NCBI GenBank assembly: GCA_037013495.1
Contig: CM072812.1
Span: forward strand, 72,051,340-72,115,339
DNA from: Hippophae tibetana
Lineage: Eukaryota > Streptophyta > Magnoliopsida > Rosales > Elaeagnaceae
Length of the DNA: 64,000 bases
Direction: 5' to 3'
The position numbers and the translations under genes are program-made. Positions 32,505-44,873 of the stretch are shown here, piece by piece (position 1 is the first letter of the stretch; each line of letters opens with the position of its first letter). The notes beneath the pieces are model-generated. The model worked only from the letters and a program-made list of their open reading frames with translations. It ran no database searches and was not told the origin of the DNA.

Positions 32505-33040
32505 TATCTCCCTGAATCGAATTATAAAATCTATACCCGAAATTTCCCAAAAAAAGTTAAGGTTTAAGGATGAATTTTTACTCACGGGTAACGGTTCGAG
32601 GTAGTTATTAAAAATATCTGAAAAAAAAACTATTTTTCAAAAGTTTTAAAAAAATTCTTAATAAACCCTAATTATTAATTAATACATAAATTAAATAAAT
32701 AAATATAATTAATTTTGAGTATGGACAGGTATTGTTATCAGTATAACCATACCCAAACCATACCTATTGTTTCATATTCGATTTTTGTCTAAAATTGTAC
32801 CCATCCTCGAAATTTATCGGATAAAAACCTAACCAATGGTTCGGATAATCGAACCTGTAATTTTTTTGCCCATTCCTAAGATTGACTCTCAACTTTAAAT
32901 AATGCGTGTAATCCATTTCACACACTATGTATGTTACTAGCACTACCTTATCCTTATCTCTCATATCCTCAATATGGAGATTTTATCTGGTAAGAGCTTT
33001 GCATATTTCAATTTTTATCTTTTTAGCAATATTTTCAACA
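32505..33040. other. No gene recognised; possible short non-autonomous element
   Basis: Between the old CACTA edge and the hAT relic. The stretch has repeated '(a)ccatacccaaaccataccta', 'tacccgaaatt' and 'tacccatcctcgaaattta' motifs, the kind of GGGTA/TACCC-rich sequence seen in some plant MITEs or LTRs. No clear terminal repeats were found. The short frame at 32764-32964 minus is not convincing. Confidence 0.3.
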
Positions 33041-33750
33041 TTAATAATATTAAAAAAAATTCCTCAACAAATCCACCATTATCCCCAGATCTTAAAATGA
33101 TAGCCATTTGTTCATTATGAGATTCCTCAATGCCTCATTTAGCATCTCCAATCCCCTTATGTATTCTTTTTTGGACATTATTTGCAAGAATATTTAGGAT
33201 TTTCTTTTTAATCTTTACAGCTATATATTTGACATTTCTTGGAGCAAAGTCTAATACAACTTTAAAAATATTTTCATTCATTAAACTCAAAAGTTTTATC
33301 AACTCAATCAAATTACTACGTTCAGATGAAGTACTAGATTCATTATGAACATTAAATGTATATATTTGTTTTACTAGCCATTTGACAGCCACTATTGAAG
33401 TTTGAAGTCATATCCGATTCTCTAATATTTGTTTTGAAGATTGTGTATTAATCAATTTGTCAATTTGTTTGGAATGATTTTTTAAATTATTCTATTTTTG
33501 TATTGAAGTTTGATGAGATTTTCCTTCATGATTTAGAAGAGTACGTTTCTTTCCGTCATTTATTATTTTTCAATTATTATAACCTTGAAAATAAAGCATG
33601 TAAAATAAAAAACTTTGTTATTTTCTTTGGAGTACTCTAACCAATGAAATCGGATAAACCAAGAATATTGAAACCATCAACGTTGTTTAACATATTTAAT
33701 AGCTGGATACTTATCCAATTTTATCCCATATTAATATATTATCTTTGTAA
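33040..33750 (-). pseudogene. hAT transposase relic (zf-MYM1/TTF-type), N-terminal to middle
   Basis: Minus-strand reading in several frames. About 33740-33570 gives the TTF zinc-finger-like region (HWLEYSKENNKVFYFLCFIF, family 'WLEYS..KDAAFCF.CYLF'). About 33470-33390 gives KQIDKLINTQSSKQI and TSIVAVKWL. The open part 33392-33135 has NVHNESSTSSERSNLIELIK and DFAPRNVKYIA followed by KKKILNILANNVQKRI (family 'FRGHDES..S.NRGNF.EL...... NA..N..Y.S..IQKEI...LA'). About 33130-33045 has EESHNEQMAIILRSGD, the 'DES.DEQMAIVLRFVD' DUF4371 block. Stops and frameshifts make it inactive. It is a different copy from the 9.4-10.3 kb relic, which keeps the C-terminal part. Confidence 0.72.
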
Positions 33751-33896
33751 TGTCATCTTGGTGGTTAAAATGGCAAGACCATATTGGACAACGTAAGATC
33801 AGGTCACATTTTAAAGAACAAACATTGATCTTTTCATATATGACTCTTTAAAATGTCAAAGAATGTCCATTATCACGAAAACATTGTCTTAACAAT

Positions 33897-36099
33897 ACTA
33901 CAATATATGCTTTTGGTCTCAAAATTTTAACCTCAATTTTTTAAAAAATCGAGACCATAAATTTTTGACTATGATTTAATAAAAACTGAGATCATAGTGT
34001 ATATATATAGTCTCAGTTTTATCAATAATCGTAACTATAGGTTAAATTATAAAAAATATTTAAATATATATAAATAAATTTATATAACAACGATTATTAA
34101 ATAACTGGGATTATAATTTAAATAATAAAATTTTCAATATTTTTAAAACCGAAATGAAATAATATATTATATGTCATTCATTCAAAAAAAATTACTTTAT
34201 AATTTTTTTTATTTTTCTCTATTATTAATTTAATTTAATGTATTTTATTTCTTTTATAATATATATATATATATATATCAAATTTTTCACTTTTTTTATG
34301 TCTTTCTTCTTTTTTCCTTTTTTTCTTTATAATTAAATTCCTCAGCTCTCTCCATATTTATATATATATATATATATAATATTAATTCCCCTTCACCACA
34401 ATCTCACAATTGTTTTTCTTAAATCATTTCTGGCCTCCCGAGCTCGTGTTTCGTCCCTCTCAACGAGTAGCGCCGCATCATGCCGTGTCATGTCGTACCT
34501 CAAGAAATTTACGACAACCACTCCCAGCAGCTCCTCATTTCTAGCACCTCACTTGACATTTATAACAGCTCATTTCCCCTCTCTTCTTCTTTTCTCTCTA
34601 TTTTTTTATGTTCATATTCCCATATTCGCACCTTGTCGACCGATCGTTTGTACTATTGTCGCTCACGACCCAGATCCAGGTAAGTATTGTTTCCAAAATC
34701 TAGTTCGATCTTAGATTTCGTGGTTAACTTGAATTGATTTTTTTCAAGATCTAGAGTTCGTTCCATTGCCCGATTTTTCTTGTGTTTTACTTTTGTTTTG
34801 TATTTTAGGATTAACTTGAGTTAGTGTGGGTTTGTAGGATCCTGGTTGTTGCTTGTTTCTATTTGGATTGAAAATTTCTATTTGAGGTAACTTATTCTAT
34901 GGCTTGTTTAATTTCTTTTATTTTCTGCTGTGAATTAAGAAGTGTGGGTTTAATTTCTAGTTGGGCAAGTTTGGCCTGTGAATTAATACAACCTCTTGCT
35001 CCTATATGCAAGCTACTTAAGCAATTTGTACTTTGAATGAAGGATGATTCCCTTGAGAGTGTTTGGTCTAGAGTTTTGGTTTTTGGATTCCTTGGCTTCA
35101 TATGTTCCTTCATATTTTACTTGCATTAGTTTAATGGAATATATTCTAACCTTCTCCTTATAGGTAGAGCTAGCACATGGTAGACGTGGACATTCTTCTT
35201 CTTCAGTGGTTTTACTTCTATGCTTTATTATTTTTTTCCCCTTTGAATTATTTTTTTTGTATGCTTAAGCTATTTTATGTGTTTTTTATTACAATTTTAA
35301 AGGGAGGTATGATCTAGTAAGGTTCATAAAAACAATTCAGAAAGCTAGACTCTATGCTCAACTTCGCATTGGACCTTCTAACCTTATTTTTCTATTCACT
35401 GATTTTGTAGCATATGGTTGATTGTAATTGAGATTTACTTCACTATTTTTTCTCTAAGTTTTTCCCCTTTTTAATTTGTATATGTAGGTAGTTTAAGATC
35501 AATTTGGCTGAAAATTATATTTATCTTTTCTGCTCATAAATCTTTAATTTCAGCAGTTTGTTGGTACTGGTGCTGGTGCTGGTGTTGGTGCGCTGCACTG
35601 GTGTTGATTTTGGTGCACTACGATGGTGCTGGTACTGGTTTGTAGAAGATGGAGTTAAGAAAGACTTGAAAGAAATTTTTCAATCAGTTGAAAATCCAAA
35701 ATTATCATTATAATCATTTTTGTAGCATATTTATGCTTGTAATTAATAGTAAAAAAGTTAGTTTGTAATAGTAATTTTTTATTATGTTTTAGTGTATAAT
35801 AAACTCTCAAATGTAATTATACTTTTAATTTTAATATAATATGATTTTTAATATATATTTTTTAATTTATATTGATTTTTAATATTGTAATTATTAATTG
35901 TATTTTTTTAATTTATGTATATCCTATGACCTCGGTTATTAGAAAATCGAGGTCATAGAGGTACCTATGGCCTCGATTTTTTAACCAAGGTCATAAGTCG
36001 TTATCTATGGTTTCTATCATTTAGACATCGGTTCTTATAACCGTGACCATAGACCTACGATAACGATTAAAAACAGAGACCATATGTATTTTTTGTAGT
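33897..36099. mobile_element. Non-autonomous CACTA-like element with transcription-unit-like interior
   Basis: Ends are ACTACAA (33897) and TTGTAGT (36099), flanked on both sides by AAT (33894-33896 and 36100-36102), a 3-bp duplication as expected for CACTA elements. The first C of CACTA is absent. Subterminal repeats based on (t)atggtctc / gaccata / cctcgatttt occur near both ends (33912-34040 and 35928-36080). The interior (34380-35690) is less AT-rich and CT-rich. It has a possible splice donor CAG/gtaagt at about 34680, intron-like T-rich sequence, and a gctggtgctggtgttggtgc repeat near 35570-35630. No transposase is present. The two short frames at 34480-34714 may belong to a captured first exon or be incidental. 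Confidence 0.6.
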
Positions 36100-36102
36100 A
36101 AT

Positions 36103-36770
36103 ACAATGTATGAATCTTTTTGTTTAATAGAATCAATGGGTATATCTTTACCTTGACTAGACTTAATAAGTTTATCTTTTTTGTTGAAACATCAATATGT
36201 GTGTCTTTATATTAAGTAGACTTAATAATCCGTAGTTTCAATAATTGTGAAATTTGTTATTTCGTTGTGTTCTTGCTTTTCAAAAAACAAAATTAAGAGT
36301 TTTAAGTGGCTTAAAACTATGTTAACTTGATTTTGATTTTGATTTTATTATTTTAGGTAAAAGTATTTTATGTATATTAAATATAATTAATAAATTATTA
36401 TAATATTTAAACTATAAATAAAAAAATACATACATAATAACTATACTAAAAAAACTAAAATAATATAATAAAAAGTAAAATATACTTTAAATTGATTTCC
36501 ACGAGATTTTTTTCTACCGAATAATGGATTTTTAGTTCACAAATTAAGTTCTTAATGATTGAGTTGAAAATGTTAATGCTGGTTCAAGAGGCAATAAATA
36601 AATTTAAAAAATTAAGAGAAGAAAAAAGTAAAGAAAAGATAGATTAATTTTATTAAATTAAATAATAATTTATATTTTGTATTCCATCCAAACAATTTGT
36701 TGCTTTATTCTCTAAATTAATAATATTATTAATATGAATAAAATATTAATATTGAAAAAAGGGTTACTTA
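36103..36770. other. AT-rich stretch, no gene recognised
   Basis: Contains A/T runs, short inverted segments such as 'taattataaat', and no convincing reading frame. The first 140 bp could be the far side of the hAT copy that the CACTA-like element entered, but I could not confirm this. Confidence 0.35.
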
Positions 36771-36779
36771 TGGTACAGT

Positions 36780-37160
36780 TATTATACTGTTCCAGCACTA
36801 ATCTGCACTGCTCTACTCTGAAAAGAACGGCTGCACAGCACTGCTACACTTGCTAGTTGCTACAATGAATGGACGGCTCAAAGTGACTGAGGGAAATTTT
36901 GATTAATTAATAAGTATAAGTTAGGGTTGTATATAAGAAGACTGGGGTGGGCTTTATTACTGTGAGGTGTGCCATTGCTGAAAAAAATTTCAAAAAGTTT
37001 TCTAGGCTAGAGCGCAGTCTAGTCTCTCATTATATCCTGCCATTGGGCCCAGCCCTGTCATTCGTTATGATACAGTGAAAAGTAGAGACGTTATCAATTA
37101 TCGCTATCTGTCAAAAGGCCACATATTTTATACGACAGCAGAACAGGTCTTGGTAAGTCA
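36780..37160 (+). promoter_or_regulatory. Possible promoter/leader with splice-donor-like end
   Basis: 'ttagggttgtatataagaag' (TATATAAG near 36932) is followed by a less AT-rich leader-like stretch containing gggtgggctttattactg. The stretch ends in 'acaggtcttg/gtaagtca' at about 37150. No downstream open frame is attached. It could be an orphan first exon, an LTR U3-R part or chance. Confidence 0.25.
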
Positions 37161-37599
37161 TAAATTACTTATTTTTCTGTCTGTTAAAATATTTTGGTTT
37201 GGTTAGATATTGAATAAGCATCCATAAATGAAAATATTAAGTGTCCAAACTGATGAATGATGGTTAAGAAAGTCAATGCGCCATTCTTGATGATGGTAAA
37301 AAAAATCTATTGGCCAATGACGCATTGCCTTCCTTGACCATCACCACATTGATGAGCCAATTTGAACACTCAACATTTTTATTAATAATGAATGTTACAC
37401 ATAAATGAGAATAGTATTCATTTTAGTTCTTTTGTCAAAAGATATAAGGATGATTTGCAAAATTTGGGAGTTAGATTACATACTTTACACTCCATCAAAA
37501 GAGACCTAGTGAGTCATGATACTAGTCAGTTATCTATCTAGGTCATACATTTTGATCTGACTATATCTTGAGTAAGCATCTATAAATGAGGATATCGAG

Positions 37600-37700
37600 T
37601 TTTCAAACTAGTTCGTCAACGTAGTGATGATCAAGAAAGTCAATGGGCAATGGCGCATGTACGTAGACTTCATTGATTTTAACAAGGCCTATCGACCCTA
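37600..37700 (+). pseudogene. Ty3/gypsy reverse transcriptase fragment
   Basis: The frame around 37640-37695 reads NGQWRMYVDFIDFNKAYRP, the first RT block of Tat/CRM-like Ty3/gypsy elements (family 'NGKWRMCVDYTDLNKACPKD'). It stops directly afterwards. No neighbouring RT blocks were found, so only a scrap of pol remains. Confidence 0.6.
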
Positions 37701-38550
37701 GATGTTGAAATTGATTTCTATTAGGTTACATTCTTTTAACAATAAACCTACAAATCACTAGAAAACCATGAAGATTCGAGGAGGCAGGGTAAGAATTTGG
37801 AAGAGGCACAACTCAAAAAGGGTCATCTTTGAATTACTGACGGAAAAGAAAATGCGATTTGTTTCTTGTTTCTTGAGATGATGTTTAGCATAGTCTCGAA
37901 CTTCTTGAACATGGTAATCCTATTCATAACCTCTCAATGTCAACCTTTTTTCTATCATCAGAAGGTCCAATCCTTCCTCCCAACTGTCATCTTTTGGGCC
38001 ACAGAATTAGATTTTAGGGTATCTGACGACGAGGATTTAGGTGTCATCATCAGGGTAGTGGAGAATGAAAGTTTTCTCCTTGAGTACAAGACATAGTAGT
38101 CGAATTTTCCTGAGAGTTCTCCAAGGAGATTGACCTCAAGGTCACCTACTTCATACCTCTCTCGTAACTTATGTTGCAATAATTTCTTATTCTTGTTGTG
38201 TTTGGGTTTTGTCCTCGCTCTCTTTTGAGTTTGATTTCTATTTCTCTTTCCTGAGCATTTTCAAAATAGGCTTCGTAGTCACAGTTACCCCACTAGGTGT
38301 GGCCATCTTCACCATTTCCTTGGTTTATGGGTGTACCATCCAATATAAATGATGGTGGGGAATTCCTAACTTGTAGCAAGCTTCAGTACCCCTCTCTCGA
38401 ATAAAGGAGTGAGACGTGTAGGTGTATAGATGGCTTGATAAATAGGGGACCCATTGTGTTGGTAGGCAATGATTGGGAATTTAAAATCTACAGCAGGTAA
38501 TAAGAATCCTTGGTCAATTTAAGGAGCTACTGATGTCATAGTAGAGTAGG
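37700..38550. other. Degenerate, unassigned (probably retroelement debris)
   Basis: Short frames overlap on both strands (37866-38096 plus and 37958-38179 minus), with a basic minus-strand segment (RNRNQTQKRARTKPKHNK) upstream. No family is recognised. The position next to gypsy gag remains suggests retrotransposon origin. Confidence 0.3.
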
Positions 38551-38559
38551 TCGATCCAG

Positions 38560-38930
38560 TTTCATCTCTGGAGGAACTTTTTGTTTTACTTGCCTTTGCC
38601 TGACAACAGTTATCATTGCAAAATTTGGGAAATCTTCTTCGTTCTTCAATTGTGAGCAGAGCCTAGAATTAATAGGTGCAATGGGGCAGTATGGAGCGAA
38701 TGCTCTCTATGGGGTGCTAATTACATCCCTGGAAGGGTTTCAAAGCTTTTGATCAATGAGGTCTTGAATCTTATGCTTAAGGTCATAACATTCAAAATTC
38801 CAATGGCTTGCTCTATGCATATGGTAATCACATATGTTAAGATTCGACCTGATTTCATAGAGAGAACTTTGAGAGAGGTTATTAAAAATGGATGAATGTG
38901 TAGATCTAATAGGAAGTTCATCTATTTATA
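38560..38930 (-). pseudogene. Gypsy gag C-terminal fragment (zinc-knuckle tail)
   Basis: Minus-strand translation gives HRASHWNFECYDLKHKIQDL followed by IDQKLWNPS and, further on, APYCPIAPINSRL-like sequence. It resembles the 'H.T..C..LK..IQDLI..G' end of gag in uncharacterised plant Ty3/gypsy polyproteins. A similar tail is at about 43230-43040 minus. It is broken by stops. The element it belonged to cannot be delimited. Confidence 0.45.
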
Positions 38931-38939
38931 TAACATTAC

Positions 38940-39642
38940 CTATATTGGTGTCAATTACATGATAAGTGCATATATTTACATGTTAGAGTGGTATAACTGG
39001 CATAAAGTATGACATATCAAGGGTTTAGGTCGACCATAGCTTGGGTTAATTGCTAAGCTTGGGCTGGTCATTAAGCTCGAGCTAATCTTTGGGCTCGGAC
39101 TGACCTACGAGTAGGAAATTTTGGGTGTTTCACCTTTCATCTCAGGTTGATGACTTTGCTTGAGTGGCTTTACTGGATATCTAAACATCTAGTCCCCTTA
39201 CTCTTTCAACTCGGGCTTTAGTCTAAGGTGGAAGAGTAATTACCGGGTATGGAATACAAACTGTTCAGCTCCCCTAATACATGTGTGTCAGTTGATTGGA
39301 GAGATAAACCAAGTGCCTCTATATAACAGGATTCTTGGGTTGGGACTTATCAGTATTACCTTCACAATTGAGAAATAGTGAATAAAAACACTTTGTCTCA
39401 TCACCTTGAATTTGTAAAAGATTTTCTATTAAGTGGTAAGGATTCAACTCGAATTATAGTTTTTTTTGTTCAAGTTTTTAAAGTTCAAGTTTCGAGAACC
39501 TAACTATTTTCTACTTTCTTTTCAAGTCGGTTTTTAAAGGACAATTTTCTTTTATTTTTAAACTCAACCCTGGGTAACCTCTTCTTCTCGTACCTTACCC
39601 ATCAGGTTTCATTTTATTTTTATGTTTTGTAGCTTTTATAGA
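38940..39642 (+). other. Leader or LTR-like sequence before a gypsy ORF1
   Basis: The stretch has repeated 'gcttgggctggtcattaagctcgagctaatctttgggctcggactgacct'-type C/G-richer sequence and 'ggtcgaccatagcttgggtt'. A similar 'ggtcgaccatcccacagctc' is found at about 59766 (opposite strand context). It is likely LTR and leader of the element whose ORF1 starts at 39643. No clear TG...CA boundary or PBS was found. Confidence 0.35.
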
Positions 39643-42574
39643 ATGCACAAAGAAGAGACCTCGGCCTCTAACTCAAGCTCTTGGGAAAACCCCCAATATT
39701 CTAGTGCTAGTGGTGACTCGGAATCTTCTAGCTTAGGCATTTCTAGTAAGGAGAGTCGATCTTCACCTTAGCCTTCTACATCTACCCTTCATTCTCAGAT
39801 CACTCCAACCATTAGATTGAGTATGCCCCATACTCAAATCTCAGTGGCTAGGACATAGAGGAAGAAAACAAGGACTATAGGATATGAGGAACCCATAGGT
39901 TGTACCAGGGGTTGGCCAACTGTGTCTAAAACTTGTGGGCTGGTGTCCCAAGATGAAAAGAGATTAAGAAAAGCCTATAACATTTTATCCTCAATTCATA
40001 TAATGATTCCTCCAGAAGGAGCCTGTGATAGTGATCAACCTCCATTTGGTTGGATTTTCTTTCATGAAAAGGCCTTATGGTTGGTGGTAAGGTTCATCCT
40101 ATACCCTATAATTAGGATATTCTTGATTAGGGTAGCTCACACCATGGAAATTAATGCCTAACCAATAGAGGTATCCACTTTTCCTGACACTAATCTATCA
40201 AGAACTCAGAGTGGATTTAGAGATAACTAAGTTTAATGATGCCTATGTCCTGAGGTAGAACCCCATAGATTCCAGAAGGGTATATATGTTGGTAAAGTAG
40301 GATGAAGGGATGAACGTGTCACTTCCTAAAACAAGAAAAACTAGAAAGACTACTTTTTCTATATTTTAGGTCGGTGAGAGTCTCCTACCAATGACACGAG
40401 ATTGGTAAGGAGCATCTGGATCAACACTAAGATTATGATAAAGAATATGGCTTCCTCAATCATGACATTGAGTCTTGACATGAAGAAAAGGTTGGCTGAT
40501 ATCCAAAACTATCTTCCTGAAAAGACCAACTGAAAGGCCTTATTGAACAGCCCATACTTTTTTATGTGTGGGTTGATAAGGCATGGTGCGACGAAGCCTC
40601 CCTTAAGGATCAACCGTAAACCCCAGGCTCCTCCTTCTACAGACATGGGTCCGTTTCGAGGTGGAGAGTGATGATGGTGAACTAGTCCTATGACTTGTCT
40701 TTCCCACCCTCTTTTTGCTGGCGCGATATAACTAACGTGACATATTCTCGTTCTTATTTTCAGATCCTATGGATTTTATTGGTGCTCAAATCTTTGCTTG
40801 TATGAAGAGTAAGGTAGCATCTTCAGGGGAGATCTTTCCAATATGTACACCTTTGGCTCTTAGAGAGTGTTCTTTTAGAGGAAAGAAAAAGGGAAAATCT
40901 TCTTATGAAGGTCGCCCTTCTTTTCTAAAGAAAAAGAAGAAGAATATGATGATCGACGAGCTTCCCTTACCCTCGAGCCTCTAAATATTTACCCTCCCTT
41001 ATCACCCTTGTGAGAACAACACGTGGCTCCAAATCCTTGCATGGATTCTAAAGAATATGAGGATTCTATAAGGGATTTAAGGAATGGGAAGGTCATCCTT
41101 AATGATCTCACTACTAATACGGATGGAATAGTCTTGAATTGAGGTTTGGCGCCAGATCACCTCGATCATTGTATGAGCCACTATTTAACTAACTCGTATA
41201 AGAAGAAACTTGAGGCTATTTGCAAGGGTGTGGACTCTAGAGAGGACATTCATCGCCAGATTTGTTAGGTGGGTTATCTGGCGTTTTTTATTCGATAATT
41301 AGCGTGTTTAATGTGTGAGATCGAGACTTATTGGCTTGACCTTTGTTTGTTTTAGTTGATGTTGCTATATGACTTTGATAAGGCTCGTAGCATGGGTTTT
41401 TTGAAAGATGATCTGGTGTAAGAGTAGCAGAGCCATGCATTTATGTGCTCAAAATACATCGCACTGTGGGTGAGAGAAACTAAGTGGGAACGCGAGGAAA
41501 TTGATAATAATTAGAACCTAAAAAGAACCACCTCCAAGCTGAATGAGTATGCCTAACGCCTTACTGAGGTCGAGGAGGTGAGGCTTCTACCGAGGAGGTT
41601 AATTGTAGGGAAAAGGCCGATGTGGATTCCATGGCCCAAAAGATCGAGTAGAGCGTAGAAAGGGCATATCCTAGTCACACTTCCATGTGTGTAGTTTCCT
41701 TCTGTGGAGGAGAAGGATGGAGAAGGCTCAGACTCTTATGATGGTGAGAATAGCTTTGAGGTTGCGGGGGTAGGGGTGGAGTAGCGTTGAGTTTGAGTTA
41801 CTCGATCCAATTTTTTTTTCTAAGCTCCACACCACTCTTGTTTGTTTAGATGCAAGCTTATACTTGTAAGAATGTGAAGTGAAAAAATTAACTTTATTTA
41901 TTAATGGAAAAATATTTTGCCTCTTTTATTGTGTATTTATGATGTTGACCTACCCACTTTTGTTTTTGGAACTTGTGTCATTGATTGTTCCTTTATTTTT
42001 TGCTTTCTTTTTTTTATCAACCTTCATTTCCTATAAAAAGGGGTTGAGAACATATGTTTAATCCATATACTTATGGATTTTTATCAATTCCTCCCACATT
42101 TTTGGTGGTATTTTATGGATTTTGATCGAAATAGTAGACATTCAGTTTGAGCTTCATGCATTGAAAATGGTAGGCTTAAGGACGAGGTTAGGGCACTTCA
42201 AGCCAAGGTGGTTAAACTTGAGGGTATTGTAAAAGAGACCAAAGTGTGAGCTCGCTTCTTGTAAGGAGCAGTTGATCCAAACTCAATCTTGAGAGAGAAG
42301 GACCTTGACTAGTATGGCCGTGCTTGTAAATGAGGAGTCATTTTGGGCGAGCTTCTATATGAAGCGATTTGAAAGAGTCTTCCTTAAGGTGATGAAGGTT
42401 ACTAAATAATTGGAGCAAAGGCTGCTCGTATTGATGAAAGCTCACCCTGAGTCCATGACCTACGAACAGAAGAAAATTATTGAGATCCAGGCCAAGTTAT
42501 TGCCCTTAGTTGAAGAAACTAATGATCTAGAAAATGGTCGCACATCTAAGCGTTTAAAGAGATTTTTACCTTAG
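39643..42574 (+). pseudogene. Gypsy-type ORF1 with PF04195-like domain and coiled coil
   Basis: ATG at 39643 opens a Ser-rich N-terminus (MHKEETSASNSSSW), broken by a stop at 39779. The conserved domain follows at about 39920-40161, with NILSSIHIMIPPEGACDSDQ, PPFGWIFFHEKALWLVVRFI and LYPIIRIFLIRVAHTMEINA. This matches the plant 'putative gypsy type transposon' domain (family 'PPGWFCLYE..L..G.RFPL...V..VL......P.QL.PN'). Later pieces include FIGAQIFACMKSKV, a basic KKKGKSSYEGRP / FLKKKKKNMM segment (40769-40984), and a charged heptad-rich tail (FYMKRFERVFLKVMKVTK, IIEIQAKLLPLVEETNDLEN) ending at 42574. Many stops and shifts occur. The protein's role is unknown, probably gag-like. Confidence 0.55.
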
Positions 42575-42949
42575 TGAAAGGGTCAAGCTTTGTATTAATA
42601 ATTATCAAAGATTTGTAATTTTTGAATAATGAAAACATTTTGGATGGCATATACTAGTAATGGCCTATTATTATGTGTGAACTTGTATTAATAAATATCC
42701 AAAGGGATTTTTTTTATCGAGCATTCAGATTATACCATTTTGGCAGTGGATTTGGTAAAGAAATTTTGTATTATATGTGGTACAGGGGAGATGAGTCTTG
42801 CTATAATAAAGTCTGGAAGTCACTATGATTGTAAGAACGGTTGAGGATAGAACTTTCTTGTCCTTTTATTCTTGATGTTAGGACAAGTTTAAGATGGCCC
42901 TTGAGCTTGGTTTTTCACTGATGCGACATCTTTCCTCTATCTAACCCAT
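42575..42949. other. No gene recognised
   Basis: A 375-bp AT-rich junction between the plus-strand ORF1 relic and the minus-strand gag-like relic. Nothing identifiable. Confidence 0.4.
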
Positions 42950-44873
42950 TACTTGGTGAGTTTTTTCTTGTCGTGAGCTACATGGATACTTTGGGCGAAG
43001 CTTATTCTTCTTCAAAACGCACTCAAACTCGAGCTCTATGAGGCATGACGAGCTACGATGAATTGAACATAAGCTTCTGGCCATTGATTGGACTACTAGA
43101 TGGACCAATATTATTATTCCCATGCAAGGGAAGCAAATTCTGCATCACACTCGGCTTCTCTTCCAGTGGTTCAAACTTCAAAAGTTCTTTGTCAATAAGT
43201 TCTTGCACAAGGTATCTCAAATTGTAACATCTATCAGTCCACGTCGTGCTCCTCTGAGGCGATATTCACATCTAGCATTAGGATTATGATTCTTGGGAGG
43301 TGGATCTAATACTAGTCTCAGAGGTATAGGTGTAACCAACTTGAATATCCTATATGTCACTACCCTATCCCATCACAGGGGAAAAACTAACTAGATAAGA
43401 TTAAGATCCATTGAATCTCTATGTAATTAGTAGGTATCCCTACAATGGACTCTATCTTCCCGTGATGTACAATGGTCATCATAAACTTTAGCATCTTATA
43501 AACCCGCTACTAATTCAATCTATTTAGATAGAGTGTCCAATGATATAACCCTGAAGGAAAGATGGACTTGTCTTCATATGAATGAAAGGTTCATTGGTGC
43601 AGCTCTAGCAAATTTACCAAGAGCATTGATGGATTTTTTTCCTCTACCATCTGTGCTAGATATGTCTTCTAACTCGGTGACAGTAGTTGATGCCAAGCTC
43701 TCTTAATCACTTCCTATACTATTTAAGTACTCTAATTTACTATAATATGATGACGATTAACATGCTTAATACAAATCACTACCATGATTCCTAGTGGATA
43801 GTCGTCTGATTCTTATCTCTTTCCCAAGGGGTGGTAGAAGCGAGAAAGAGTCTCTGTCCCTTATCTCAATTCCTATGTCACCATGTCTTCTTATAGCAAA
43901 AGATGATTCCAACTTCTGGTCAGAGGGCTTTTGGAACTTCAAGGTAGCTTTCCCAATTGACCCGATCTTCCTTAGATTGGATTTCGTTCTGTCAGGCTCA
44001 TCGAGATTACTATTGATCTCAATTGGTTTATTATTCTGATGGTGTGGAACTTTAATAGCCTTCTGATGATCCATTTTATAAGTGACTTTAATAGCCTTTA
44101 GCTGAGAGACATCATCAAATGGGTTAGGACCCCAAGTGTCTATATCTTTTAGGGATTGTTTTCTTAGTTGAGCTATTGATGAATCAGACTTTGAAATTCT
44201 AGGTTCCCTTTGGTCATCACAATAAAGCAAAGCTAAATGAGCGGCATCACCATCCACTTGTAAGATATAAAATAGAGGTAATACTATAGCTTCAATCTAT
44301 TGAAGTGATGGATTAACCAAGACATGCTTGTAAGTTGCTACAATGGAATTGTTGTAAACATTATCATAGACGTATTTTGGGAGTACTATCTTTCTTCTTG
44401 AGAAATGCCTAAATGATAGATGTTCATCTCAGATTTTCAACCTTGAATCCTCAGTAATATTTCCCTATGTGGGTCACGCAGGTACTCTTCATGTTCCCTT
44501 ACTAGCTTCTGTCTCTCTGATAAGCAAGGAGGCTTAGACCAAACGGGAGTTCCGCTAGTACTCTTTTTTTGCCATAAATTAAAGTGTTAGAACAAGATCA
44601 AGGACTTTCATCCCCATAATCCACCATGATACAATGAAGCATTGAAATGGAGTTTTGACCATAGAAGGATGGCATAGATTCTTTTTCCTTGTCCTTAAAG
44701 CTAAAGAGTACACCAACATCTCACGTGTGTACCAAAAAATATTTGCAATGTATGAAATCTCGAGGCTTATACTCAATAGCCCAAGCTTTCAAGATCTTCA
44801 CCTTGTTCGAATTCCTCTACTTTCAAGTAATGTGTTGACCATCAAGCCTAGCCTGTAGATAGACAGCATCATA
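42950..44873 (-). pseudogene. Unclassified retroelement gag-like relic
   Basis: The longest open part (44257-43766, minus) reads DGDAAHLALLYCDDQREPRI, SIAQLRKQSLKDIDTWGPNP and then Lys/Ser-rich sequence with charged repeats. Downstream in minus sense (about 43230-43040) lies NLRYLVQELIDKELLKFEPL followed by EEKPSVMQNLLPLHGNNN, which resembles the end of Ty3/gypsy gag with a '..LR..IQDLID.G' helix. Upstream (44870-44270) is coding-like but broken. The right edge is the insertion point of the LARD, so sequence at 51249 and beyond may be the other half of the same element. Confidence 0.4.

Noticed and set aside
32764-32964. 66-residue minus-strand frame
   Set aside because: No family recognised, flanked by TACCC/GGGTA-rich repeats typical of non-autonomous elements.
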